From assembly GCF_040683095.1 (NCBI RefSeq), contig NZ_JBFBCI010000015.1:1-64000 (forward strand): a stretch of DNA of 64,000 bases. The letters are read 5' to 3'. A program made the translations under genes and the position numbers. This DNA comes from Sphaerisporangium sp040683095 (GTDB lineage Bacteria; Actinomycetota; Actinomycetes; Streptosporangiales; Streptosporangiaceae). Below the pieces are notes generated by a model. It was not told where the DNA came from, did no database searches, and saw only the letters and a list, made by a program, of their open reading frames with translations. Shown here one piece after another: positions 9,275 to 16,758 of the stretch; position 1 is the stretch's first letter, and each line of letters opens with the position of its first letter.

Positions 9275-9864
9275 TCGTGCACGCCTGGGATGACGCGGAC
9301 GACGCTGTCGGGGGTGGTGACTGAGCCTGCGGTGCTGGCTACCAGGGTTTGGCGGGAGTTGAATACTGTGATCGTGTCGGCGTGCTCGCCGACGAAACCC
9401 GGAGGGCCGCTGACGCCGGGGACGCTTTCCACGGTGCTGGCGTCCAGGCCCAGCTTGTCGTTCGTGGCGGTGATCTTGTCGTTGGTGAAGCGGAGCGCGT
9501 AGAGGACGGCGTCGCGGCTGATCACCGGCTCGCCGTTGGTGCCGCCCGTGAGTTTGAGGGTCGCGGGGCCGAGCGGGGTGTCGAAGAGGTAGCTCTGGCA
9601 GAAGCCGAACGACTCTGTCCGTTTGTTGGAGGCGACGTGCACGGGGATCTTCCTGCCGTCCTTGGTCTCCACCGTGGTGTCGAACTGTGTGACGTCGAAC
9701 GCGCGGAGCTTCTCGACGGAGGTCTTGATCTTCCTCCCCGAGACGACGAAGGAGACGCCGATGGCGCCCTGGGCGGCGGCGAAGACCAGCAGGGACGCCG
9801 CCAGGGTGGCGGGAATGAAGATCGCGGCAAAGCGCCTCCACCGCACGCGTCCTTGTTCACGCAT
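9265..9864 (-). CDS. DUF6230 secreted or surface protein
   Basis: A 199-residue protein with a short basic N-terminus, one transmembrane or signal-anchor segment (FAAIFIPATLAASLLVFAAA) and an extracellular region containing SFVVSGRKIKTSVEKL and GFCQSYLFDTPLGP, features of DUF6230. Family members are sometimes labelled cholesterol esterase without visible esterase motifs; I see no GXSXG motif either. The start is set by AAGGAG placed 6 nt before the ATG at 9864; the in-frame GTG at 9870 would leave no room for that site. It is the first gene of a three-gene operon with DUF6114 and a TPR protein. Confidence 0.8.
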   Translation of the reverse strand: MREQGRVRWRRFAAIFIPATLAASLLVFAAAQGAIGVSFVVSGRKIKTSVEKLRAFDVTQFDTTVETKDGRKIPVHVASNKRTESFGFCQSYLFDTPLGPATLKLTGGTNGEPVISRDAVLYALRFTNDKITATNDKLGLDASTVESVPGVSGPPGFVGEHADTITVFNSRQTLVASTAGSVTTPDSVVRVIPGVHECF

Positions 9865-10329
9865 GGGCACTCCTTACGTCCCCGGGCCAGACCACCGTGC
9901 GGCGACCGTCCGCAGGTTCGATGCCGAGCATGCGGATCTTGGACGGTCTCATCAACCGCCCGCGCGGGAGCATCACGTGATGTTTGCGCTGGTCCATGCC
10001 AGAAGCGGGAAAAGCCGCCGGAGTCAGCAAATCTCTTGGGACGTTCCCGCGTGTGAGATGAGCAAATGTACTGGGACGTTCCGGCCCGTGAGTCGAACGG
10101 CGCCCGGCCGCCCTCAGTCCGGGGGACGACTCCGATGACGTTTGGGGGAGGTGATATTTGAGGGTATTTCGTAAAGCGCCCGACACCTCGCCGACATGGC
10201 GTCGTCACACACCACGCCGTGACACTGTGTGACCTCGGCCCATTATTCGGCGCGGAAGCGCGACCTACGCTGGCGGGAACTCTGTGGCCGTTCGTGCCGC
10301 AAAGGCCTCACCTGCGGAGGTAACCCCCC
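9865..10329. other. Intergenic region, divergent promoters, one tandem direct repeat
   Basis: This 465-bp gap separates the divergent DUF6230 operon and the esterase gene. I see no convincing gene: the frames crossing it lack homology and good starts. Its one clear structure is the 35-bp-period repeat at 10026-10092. Confidence 0.6.
10026..10092. repeat. Tandem direct repeat with GGGACGTTCC cores, possible operator
   Basis: Two 32-bp copies (10026-10057 and 10061-10092) begin AGCAAAT, contain GGGACGTTCC and end GTGAG, with about 26 of 32 positions identical. Each core has GGGA and TCC(C/G) arms around CGT. The repeat lies about 160-230 bp upstream of the DUF6230 start, so a regulator site is plausible but unproven. 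Confidence 0.55.
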
Positions 10330-11799
10330 ATGATCCGTCCGCGATCTCTGGCCGCCCCTCGCTCCCGGCTCCTCCTGCTCGCCCTCCTGGCCGCCGTGGT
10401 CGCCGTCCTCGGCGTCGCACAGGTCCCCGGCCCCGCCCGTGCCGCCTCGCTCACCGCGGTGAGCGGGTTCGGGTCCAACCCCGGCAACCTGTCGATGTAC
10501 GGCTACCGCCCGGACGGGCTGCCGTCGAACGCGCCCCTGGTCGTCGCCATGCACGGCTGCACGCAGAACGCCACCGACTACTTCGGCCACTCCGGCTGGC
10601 AGAAGTACGCGGACCTGTGGAGGTTCGCGCTGGTGCTGCCCGAGCAGAAGTCGGGCAACAACGCCCAATCTTGCTTCAACTGGTTCCTGCCCGGCGACAC
10701 GAGCCGGGGCCAGGGCGAGGCGCTGTCGGTGAAGCAGATGGTCGACTACGCCGTCGCGAACTACGGTGTCGACCGCTCCCGCGTCTACGTGACCGGCCTG
10801 TCGGCGGGCGGCGCGATGACCAGTGTCATGCTGGCAACCTACCCTGACGTGTTCGCCGGCGGCGCGGTGATGAGCGGCATCGCCTACGGCTGCGGCACCG
10901 ACACCGTCAGCGGCGTGCTGTGCCTGTCGCAGAACAAGGGGTACACCCCCCAGAGGTGGGGCGATCTGGTCCGCGCGGCCTACCCCGGCTACTCCGGCCT
11001 CCGTCCACGCGTGGCCGTCTGGCAGGGGACGAGCGACACCACGGTCTATCCCTTCAACGCCGACCAGCTGCGCGACCAGTGGACCAATGTCTTCGGCGTG
11101 CCGCAGACACCCACCAGCACGTCCAGCCTCCCCGGCGGGACCACGCTCAAGGAGTACGCCGACGGGACCGGCACGGCGGCCGTCAAGGTGTACACCATCA
11201 GCGGCATGGCGCACGGCCTGCCGGTGAGCCCGGGGCCGGCGACCGACCAGTGCGGCAGCACCGGCCAGTACTACATCAGCACGATCTGCTCGTCGTACTA
11301 CGTCGCCACGACCTGGGGCCTGAACGGCGGCGGCACGCAGCCCCCGCCCGCGCTGCCAGCGCCCGCCGGCCTCACCGTGACCGGCACGACGGCGTCCTCC
11401 GCGTCGCTGTCGTGGGACGCGGTCTCCGGGGCGAGCGGGTACAACGTGTACCGCAACGGTGCGAAGGTGACCGCCTCCCCGGTGGGCGGGACGACGTACA
11501 CCGACTCCGGCCTGGCGTCCGGCACGAGCTACACCTACGCGGTGAGCGCCGTGACCTCATCGGGCGCCGAGGGTGCGCGGTCGGCCACGGTCACGGCCAC
11601 CACCACCGGCGGCGGGGGCGGCCCGTGCGTCACCGCGAGCAATTACGCGCACACCGTGGCAGGCCGGGCGTACGCGTCGTTGGGGTACACCTACGCGCTC
11701 GGGTCCAACCAGGCGATGGGCCTGTGGAACGTCATGGTCACCCACACACTCCGCCAGACCGGGACGAACTACTGGGTGATCGCCGACGGTCAGTGCTGA
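10330..11799 (+). CDS. Secreted PHB-depolymerase-family esterase with FnIII domain
   Basis: A 489-residue exported hydrolase. Residues 1-38 form a signal peptide ending PARAAS. The alpha/beta-hydrolase domain shows the oxyanion region MHGCTQN, the nucleophile elbow GLSAGG (Ser about 158), the Asp in QGTSDTTV (about 236) and the His in GMAHG (about 295), as in poly(3-hydroxybutyrate) depolymerases and feruloyl/acetylxylan esterases. A Pro-rich linker leads to a fibronectin type III domain (about 343-427), then a Gly-rich linker and a ~58-residue C-terminal domain starting PCVTASNYAH. This layout fits an enzyme acting on an insoluble polymer. GGAGG lies 9 nt before the ATG. The exact substrate cannot be read from sequence. 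Confidence 0.88.
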   Translation: MIRPRSLAAPRSRLLLLALLAAVVAVLGVAQVPGPARAASLTAVSGFGSNPGNLSMYGYRPDGLPSNAPLVVAMHGCTQNATDYFGHSGWQKYADLWRFALVLPEQKSGNNAQSCFNWFLPGDTSRGQGEALSVKQMVDYAVANYGVDRSRVYVTGLSAGGAMTSVMLATYPDVFAGGAVMSGIAYGCGTDTVSGVLCLSQNKGYTPQRWGDLVRAAYPGYSGLRPRVAVWQGTSDTTVYPFNADQLRDQWTNVFGVPQTPTSTSSLPGGTTLKEYADGTGTAAVKVYTISGMAHGLPVSPGPATDQCGSTGQYYISTICSSYYVATTWGLNGGGTQPPPALPAPAGLTVTGTTASSASLSWDAVSGASGYNVYRNGAKVTASPVGGTTYTDSGLASGTSYTYAVSAVTSSGAEGARSATVTATTTGGGGGPCVTASNYAHTVAGRAYASLGYTYALGSNQAMGLWNVMVTHTLRQTGTNYWVIADGQC

Positions 11800-11902
11800 G
11801 CCACCGGTCCGTCAGGCGACCTATCACCTGGTGGGATGATCGGGCGGATGCCGGGGAAGGTGGTCCCAGACGACGGCACGCGCGGGGGAAGGACACGAGC
11901 AC

Positions 11903-13084
11903 ATGGCGGATCTGAACGAGCGGGCGGCGAAGGCGGACGCCGGCGACCCCCTGGCCTACCTGCGCGCCGAGTTCGACCTCGACCCCCGCGTCGTCTACCT
12001 GGACGGCAACTCTCTCGGAGCGCCGCCGAGGCGGGTCGCCGGGCGGGTCGAGGAGGTCGTGCGCGAGCAGTGGGGGCGGCGGCTGATCAGGTCGTGGCCG
12101 GAGCGCTGGTGGGAGGCGCCCGAGCGGGTCGGCGAGAGGATCGCGCCGCTGGTCGGCGCCGCCCCTGGGCAGGTCGTCGTCGCCGACTCGACCAGCGTCG
12201 ACATCTTCAAGGTCCTCGTGGCCGCGGTGCGGCTGGCGCCCGGCCGCCGCGAGATCGTCGTGGACGCGGCCACGTTCCCCACCGACGGCTACATCGCGGA
12301 GTCGGTGGCCGAGCTGACCGGCACGCAGGTGGTCCCCGCGGCCGTGGACGACCTGGACGAGGTGCTGGGCGAGCGGACGGCCGTGGCGCTGCTCAACCAG
12401 GTCGACTACCGGACCGGCCGGCTGTACGACATGGCCGCCGCGACCGCGAAGGTGCACGCGGCGGGCGCGCGCGTGGTCTGGGACCTGTGCCACAGCGCGG
12501 GCGTGCTGCCGATCGAGCTGGACGCCCTGGACGTCGACCTCGCGGTGGGCTGCACGTACAAGTTCCTCAACGGCGGCCCCGGCTCGCCCGCGTTCGTCTA
12601 CGTGCCGCATCGCCTGCAGGCGTCGTTCCGCACCCCGCTGCCGGGCTGGGGCGGGCACCGGGACCCGTTCGCGATGGCGCCGTCGTACGAGCCCGCGCCG
12701 GGCGTCGCCCGCGCCCGCGCCGGCACGCCCGACATCCTCTCGCTGGCCGCCCTGGAGGCGGCGCTGGAGGTGTGGGACGGCGTCGACCTCGCCGCCGTGC
12801 GGGCCAAGGGGCTTGCGGTGACGGGGTTCTTCATGGAATGCGTGGACGAGCTGCTGGGCAACGCGATCGAGGTCGTGACGCCGCGGGACGAGTGGCGGGG
12901 GCACCAGGTCTCGCTGCGCCACCACGCCGCGCGGGAGCTGATCGGCGAGCTGACCGCCCGGGAGGTGATCGGCGACTTCCGTCCGCCGGACGTGCTGCGT
13001 TTCGGCTTCGCAGCGCTCTACAACACCTACGGGGACGCGCTGCGTGCCGCGCGGACGCTCGCGGAGATCCTGTCCGTGGGGTGA
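11903..13084 (+). CDS. kynU: Kynureninase
   Basis: A 393-residue PLP-dependent fold-type I enzyme that cleaves L-kynurenine to anthranilate and alanine (or 3-hydroxykynurenine to 3-hydroxyanthranilate). Visible family features are YLDGNSLGAPP near the N-terminus, DSTSVDIFK in the PLP-phosphate region, WDLCHSAGVLPI (PLP-binding Asp) and the Schiff-base Lys in CTYKFLNGGPG (about 220). The length matches the family. AAGGA lies 9 nt before the ATG. No tryptophan 2,3-dioxygenase or kynurenine formamidase gene is adjacent, so the pathway partners must lie elsewhere. Confidence 0.93.
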   Translation: MADLNERAAKADAGDPLAYLRAEFDLDPRVVYLDGNSLGAPPRRVAGRVEEVVREQWGRRLIRSWPERWWEAPERVGERIAPLVGAAPGQVVVADSTSVDIFKVLVAAVRLAPGRREIVVDAATFPTDGYIAESVAELTGTQVVPAAVDDLDEVLGERTAVALLNQVDYRTGRLYDMAAATAKVHAAGARVVWDLCHSAGVLPIELDALDVDLAVGCTYKFLNGGPGSPAFVYVPHRLQASFRTPLPGWGGHRDPFAMAPSYEPAPGVARARAGTPDILSLAALEAALEVWDGVDLAAVRAKGLAVTGFFMECVDELLGNAIEVVTPRDEWRGHQVSLRHHAARELIGELTAREVIGDFRPPDVLRFGFAALYNTYGDALRAARTLAEILSVG

Positions 13085-13134
13085 CCCGGGTGATCCGGGA
13101 CGACGGTCGCGGGCCCGCGTGTCGACGGCCCCGG

Positions 13135-13587
13135 TCAGCCGCCGATCGAGGTGCAGGGACGGGTGCGCAGGTCGGTGACGTAGTCGTCGGGGGCGCCGGC
13201 CTTTTCGGCGGCGTCGGAGAGGATGCCGAGGTAGCGGGCCGAGGGCAGGCCGCCCTCGTAACCGTCGAGCACGTAGAACCAGGCGACGATCTCGCCGTCG
13301 AGGGTGGCCACGCGCAGCCTGACCTTGTGGTAGAGCCCGAGCGCGGCGCCCTCCCACTGGTCGAGGGACTGCTCGTCCCACTCGGGGACGTCGTAGAGAA
13401 CGACGAAGACGTGCTCGTCGGGGTCTTCGACGAGGGTGGCGAGCGCGCCCTCCCAGCCGACGTCCTCACCGCCGAAGGTCAGGCGCCAGCCTTGCAGCCA
13501 GCCGGTCCCGCGCATGGGCGAGTGCGGAGCCCTCTGAGCCATCTGCTTGGGATCCATGTTGCTGCCATAGGCGGCGTAAACAGGCAC
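13135..13587 (-). CDS. Gamma-glutamylcyclotransferase-like protein
   Basis: A 150-residue protein of the GGCT/AIG2-like fold. The N-terminal VYAAYGSNMDP contains the YGSN motif that binds the gamma-glutamyl carboxylate, followed by GWRLTFGG, ALATLVEDPDEHVFVVLYDV and the acidic DGYEGGLPSARYL region. GTG at 13587 is preferred over a start 40 codons upstream because the fold begins here and a TACCCT hexamer lies 8 nt upstream, suggesting a leaderless transcript. The substrate is unknown; glutathione is not expected in a mycothiol producer. Confidence 0.75.
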   Translation of the reverse strand: MPVYAAYGSNMDPKQMAQRAPHSPMRGTGWLQGWRLTFGGEDVGWEGALATLVEDPDEHVFVVLYDVPEWDEQSLDQWEGAALGLYHKVRLRVATLDGEIVAWFYVLDGYEGGLPSARYLGILSDAAEKAGAPDDYVTDLRTRPCTSIGG

Positions 13588-13595
13588 GGTATCTA

Positions 13596-13601
13596 AGGGT
13601 A
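13596..13601 (-). promoter_or_regulatory. Candidate leaderless -10 element for the GGCT-like gene
   Basis: TACCCT on the minus strand lies 8 nt before the GTG start at 13587, with no Shine-Dalgarno sequence between them. The same hexamer precedes ppc and the carboxylase beta gene in this window. Confidence 0.5.
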
Positions 13602-13794
13602 ATCCAAGATCCGCCCGCTGATCCGGCCCGGCGCTCGCAACACGCGACCCGGTGTGGGCGGCGCGTCGCGTTCTTCCGGTGATCGCGTCCAGGACCCGTG
13701 GATTCATAGGGGTTTTCGTGGATAAATCACCGTTTTTACCGGCCTACGCGCCTTCTGTATGGGTATTGCACCACGGGCACCCCATCGCATGCGG

Positions 13795-13800
13795 GACAAT
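13795..13800 (+). promoter_or_regulatory. Candidate leaderless -10 element for the flavoprotein reductase gene
   Basis: GACAAT lies exactly 7 nt before the GTG at 13808, matching the spacing at other leaderless starts here. This decides in favour of 13808 over the ATG at 13799. Confidence 0.5.
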
Positions 13801-13807
13801 GGGGTAT

Positions 13808-15202
13808 GTGACGACGATTGTGATCATTGGTGGTGGGCCTGGCGGTTACGAGGCGGCGTTGGTCGCCGCGCAGCTCGGCGCCGAGGTCACCGTGGTCGAG
13901 CAGGACGGTCCCGGCGGAGCCTGCGTGCTCACCGACTGCGTGCCGTCCAAGACCATGATCGCCACATCTGTCCGTAAACAGGCCCTCCTGGATGGATCGT
14001 CCCTCGGGGTCAACTTCACCGGCGGGCTCGACGGCGACGTCGGTGGCATCTACGTCGATCTCCCGCTGGTAAACACCCGCGTCAAGGAGCTGGCACAGGC
14101 CCAGTCCAACGACATCGGCGCGCGCCTGGTCGCCGAGGGCGTCAAGATCATCAAGGGGAGGGGCCGCCTCGTCGACCCGCAGGTCGTGCGCGTGGGCGAC
14201 GCGACGGTCCACGCCGACGTCGTCATCGTGGCCACCGGCGCCACGCCGCGCGTGCTGCCCGGCGCCGAGCCCGACGGGGAACGCGTTCTCACCTGGCGGC
14301 AGCTCTACGACCTGGACGAACTGCCCGAGCACCTGATCGTCGTCGGGTCGGGTGTCACCGGCGCCGAATTCGCCGGCGCGTACCGCTCGCTGGGCTCGGA
14401 GGTCACGCTCGTCTCCTCCCGCGACCGCATGATGCCCAACGAGGACGCCGACGCCGCCGAGGTCCTCGAAGAGGTCTACCGGCGCCGCGGCATGAACGTC
14501 ATGGGCAGGTCCCGCGCGTCCTCGGTCAAGCGCACCGAGGACGGTGTTGTCGTCACCCTGGAGGACGGGCGCACCGCCGAGGGCACCCACTGCCTCATGA
14601 CCGTCGGCATGGTCCCCAACACCTCCGGCATCGGCCTGGAGGAGTGTGGCGTCACCCTGGACCGCTACGGCTTCATCCAGGTCGACAAGGTCTCGCGCAC
14701 CTCGGCCCCCGGGGTGTACGCGGCGGGCGACTGCACCGGCGTGCTGATGCTCGCCTCCGTGGCCGCCATGCAGGGCCGCATCGCCGTCTGGCACGCGCTC
14801 GGCGAGGCTGTCCAGCCGCTGCGGCTCGCGACCGTCGCCTCCACGATCTTCACCGACCCCGAGATCGCCGCGGTGGGCGTGTCCCAGCGGCAGATCGAGC
14901 AGGGCGAGGTCGAGGCCAACGTCATCAAGCTTCCCCTCGCCACCAACCCGCGGGCCAAGATGCAGGGCTTCAACGACGGCTTCGTGAAGCTGTTCTGCCG
15001 CCCGCACACCGGCATCATCCTGGGCGGCGTCGTGGTCGCCCCGCGCGCGTCCGAGCTGATCCTGGCGCTGTCGATCGCCGTCCAGCACCGGCTCACCGTC
15101 GACCAGCTCGCGCACTCGTTCGCCGTCTACCCGTCGCTGGCGGGGTCCATCACCGAGGCGGCGCGGCGGCTGATGATGCCGGTCACCTCGGCCGTCCTCT
15201 GA
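13808..15202 (+). CDS. lpdA: NAD(P)H-quinone dehydrogenase, LpdA-type flavoprotein disulfide reductase
   Basis: A 464-residue class I pyridine nucleotide-disulfide oxidoreductase. It has the FAD motif IIGGGPGGYEAA (residues 5-16), a redox-type GGACVLTDCVPSK (Cys-X4-Cys, about 39 and 44), the NAD(P) motif VVGSGVTGAEFA and a second FAD segment VYAAGDCTG. The C-terminal interface reads FAVYPSLAGSITEAAR: the His of the usual catalytic His-Glu pair of dihydrolipoamide dehydrogenases is replaced by Tyr. This argues against a role in 2-oxoacid dehydrogenase complexes and for a quinone reductase like mycobacterial LpdA. Its stop codon is 16 bp from the convergent pentapeptide gene. Confidence 0.85.
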   Translation: MTTIVIIGGGPGGYEAALVAAQLGAEVTVVEQDGPGGACVLTDCVPSKTMIATSVRKQALLDGSSLGVNFTGGLDGDVGGIYVDLPLVNTRVKELAQAQSNDIGARLVAEGVKIIKGRGRLVDPQVVRVGDATVHADVVIVATGATPRVLPGAEPDGERVLTWRQLYDLDELPEHLIVVGSGVTGAEFAGAYRSLGSEVTLVSSRDRMMPNEDADAAEVLEEVYRRRGMNVMGRSRASSVKRTEDGVVVTLEDGRTAEGTHCLMTVGMVPNTSGIGLEECGVTLDRYGFIQVDKVSRTSAPGVYAAGDCTGVLMLASVAAMQGRIAVWHALGEAVQPLRLATVASTIFTDPEIAAVGVSQRQIEQGEVEANVIKLPLATNPRAKMQGFNDGFVKLFCRPHTGIILGGVVVAPRASELILALSIAVQHRLTVDQLAHSFAVYPSLAGSITEAARRLMMPVTSAVL

Positions 15203-15218
15203 CGCCCCGGACGGCGGG

Positions 15219-16502
15219 TCACCTCATCCGGGAGCGGACGCGGCCGAGGGCGTCGCGTCCCTGGTAGACCGCGGACGCCACCCCGCCGAGCTGCGGGATG
15301 TCCTGCGCCGTGTTGAGCGCCTGCTTGGCCGCCTCGTAGGCGTCCAGGGCGCGGCGCCAGTCCTGGTCGACGCTGCCCGCGGTCATGTGGTTGACCTTGT
15401 AGTCGAAGTCCAGCGCGTCGATCTCCTCGCCGAGCCGGATCACGTCCTCCTCGGCCGTACGGCGCGCGGCGGTGAACCGGGCGGTCCGCTCCACCCGGCG
15501 GCGGTAGGACAGCCCCCAGAGGATCAGCGTGAGGCTCAGCCCCAGCCCGCTGAGGATCACCAGGACGAGCCCGAGCCCGCCGCGCCCGCCCGTCGTCGTG
15601 GCCGGGAGCACCCCGCCGCCGGTGTCGGTGCCGGTGTCGGTGCCCGAGCCGAAGTCGGGCATGTCCGAGGTGCTGCCGACCGCGTCGTCCGGGACGTTCT
15701 TCGGCTCGCCGAGCGCGCCGGTGAGGTTGACGTCGTCGGCCTGGATGAAGGACGCGTCCTGCACCGTCGCGCCGTGTAGGTCGGCGCCGCGCAGCTCGGC
15801 CTGGGTGAACTCCGCCTCGGTGAGGTTCGCGCCCTTGAACACCGCGAACTGCAGCTTGGCCTGCCCCAGCTTCACCTCGCGCATCTTGGCGCGGGTGAAG
15901 TCCGCGTTCCTGCCCTCGACCTGGCCGAGCGTCGCCTCGTTGAGGTCGGCGTCGACCAGCGTGGCGTCCGTCAGGTCCGCCTGGGTGAGATCGGCCCGCG
16001 CCATGATCGCGCCGGTGAGGTCCGCGTGCGGGAACTCGGCCTGGCCCGCCTTGGCGTCCGTGAGGACGGCATTGCGCAGGACGGCGTGCTTGGCGTGCAT
16101 CTGCCCGAGATCGGCCTTGGACAGATCCGCGCCGGTCAGGTCGGCGTACTCCAGCTTCGCCTGCGTGAAGTCCGCCTCCTTCATCGACGCGTTGTGCAGC
16201 AGCGCGCCGCTGAGATCCTTCTGGGTGAAGTCGGCCTCGTCCAGCTTGGCATTGGTGAGGTCGGCACAGCGCAGGTTGTCCGGGAGAGTGGCGCCGCCGG
16301 TGAAGTCCTTGCCGCGCAGCTTCAGGCCGGAGCCGGGCTTGCAGGGCGCGGAGGCCGTGTGGGCCGTGTGGGCCGTGTGGGCCGCCGAAGCGGACGACGG
16401 CGCCGCCGCCGACGCGGGCCCGGCGGGCACGGTGAGCACGGTGAGCACGGACAACCCGGTAATCGCGCATACCAGGGCCAGGGGGATTGAACGACGCAAC
16501 AC
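15219..16502 (-). CDS. Exported pentapeptide-repeat protein with C-terminal membrane anchor and cytosolic tail
   Basis: A 427-residue protein. It has a signal peptide (IPLALVCAITGLSVLTVL, cleavage near PASAAA), a short HTA tandem repeat, then about 40 pentapeptide units A(D/N)LxX (ADLTQADLTDATL) predicted to form a right-handed beta-helix outside the cell. A Gly/Thr-rich linker and one transmembrane helix (GLGLVLVILSGLGLSLTLILW) lead to a cytosolic tail with EEDVIRLGEEIDALDFDYKV and DQDWRRALDAYEAAK. That tail is clearly related to the one in the next gene upstream. GTG at 16502 follows AGGAGG with a short spacer; TTG at 16499 is equally possible. The function is unknown; the layout suggests an envelope scaffold or sensor. 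Confidence 0.8.
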   Translation of the reverse strand: MLRRSIPLALVCAITGLSVLTVLTVPAGPASAAAPSSASAAHTAHTAHTASAPCKPGSGLKLRGKDFTGGATLPDNLRCADLTNAKLDEADFTQKDLSGALLHNASMKEADFTQAKLEYADLTGADLSKADLGQMHAKHAVLRNAVLTDAKAGQAEFPHADLTGAIMARADLTQADLTDATLVDADLNEATLGQVEGRNADFTRAKMREVKLGQAKLQFAVFKGANLTEAEFTQAELRGADLHGATVQDASFIQADDVNLTGALGEPKNVPDDAVGSTSDMPDFGSGTDTGTDTGGGVLPATTTGGRGGLGLVLVILSGLGLSLTLILWGLSYRRRVERTARFTAARRTAEEDVIRLGEEIDALDFDYKVNHMTAGSVDQDWRRALDAYEAAKQALNTAQDIPQLGGVASAVYQGRDALGRVRSRMR

Positions 16503-16758
16503 AGGCCTCCTCGACAACTGCGCCGAGTCTCGCAGATGATCATATACGCGGGGTTGCACGTCCCTTGCAGATCGCTTTCGTGCTCCCCGCCTCACCGCGC
16601 CGTATGGACCCTGACGGGCCCCTGTGGGCGCCTGCGGACACGGAAGAGCCCCGGCGGGCGATGGCCGCCGGGGCTCCGTGAACGTGCGTGCTGAGACCGC
16701 TCAGCGTCGTGAGGTCATGCGCCGGCCGGTGCGGGCCGGGGCGGTGCCCCGGGGACCG

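Noticed and set aside
10330..13084. A secondary-metabolite cluster (esterase plus kynureninase)
   Set aside because: No synthase, tailoring or resistance genes are nearby; the two genes appear to be unrelated neighbours.
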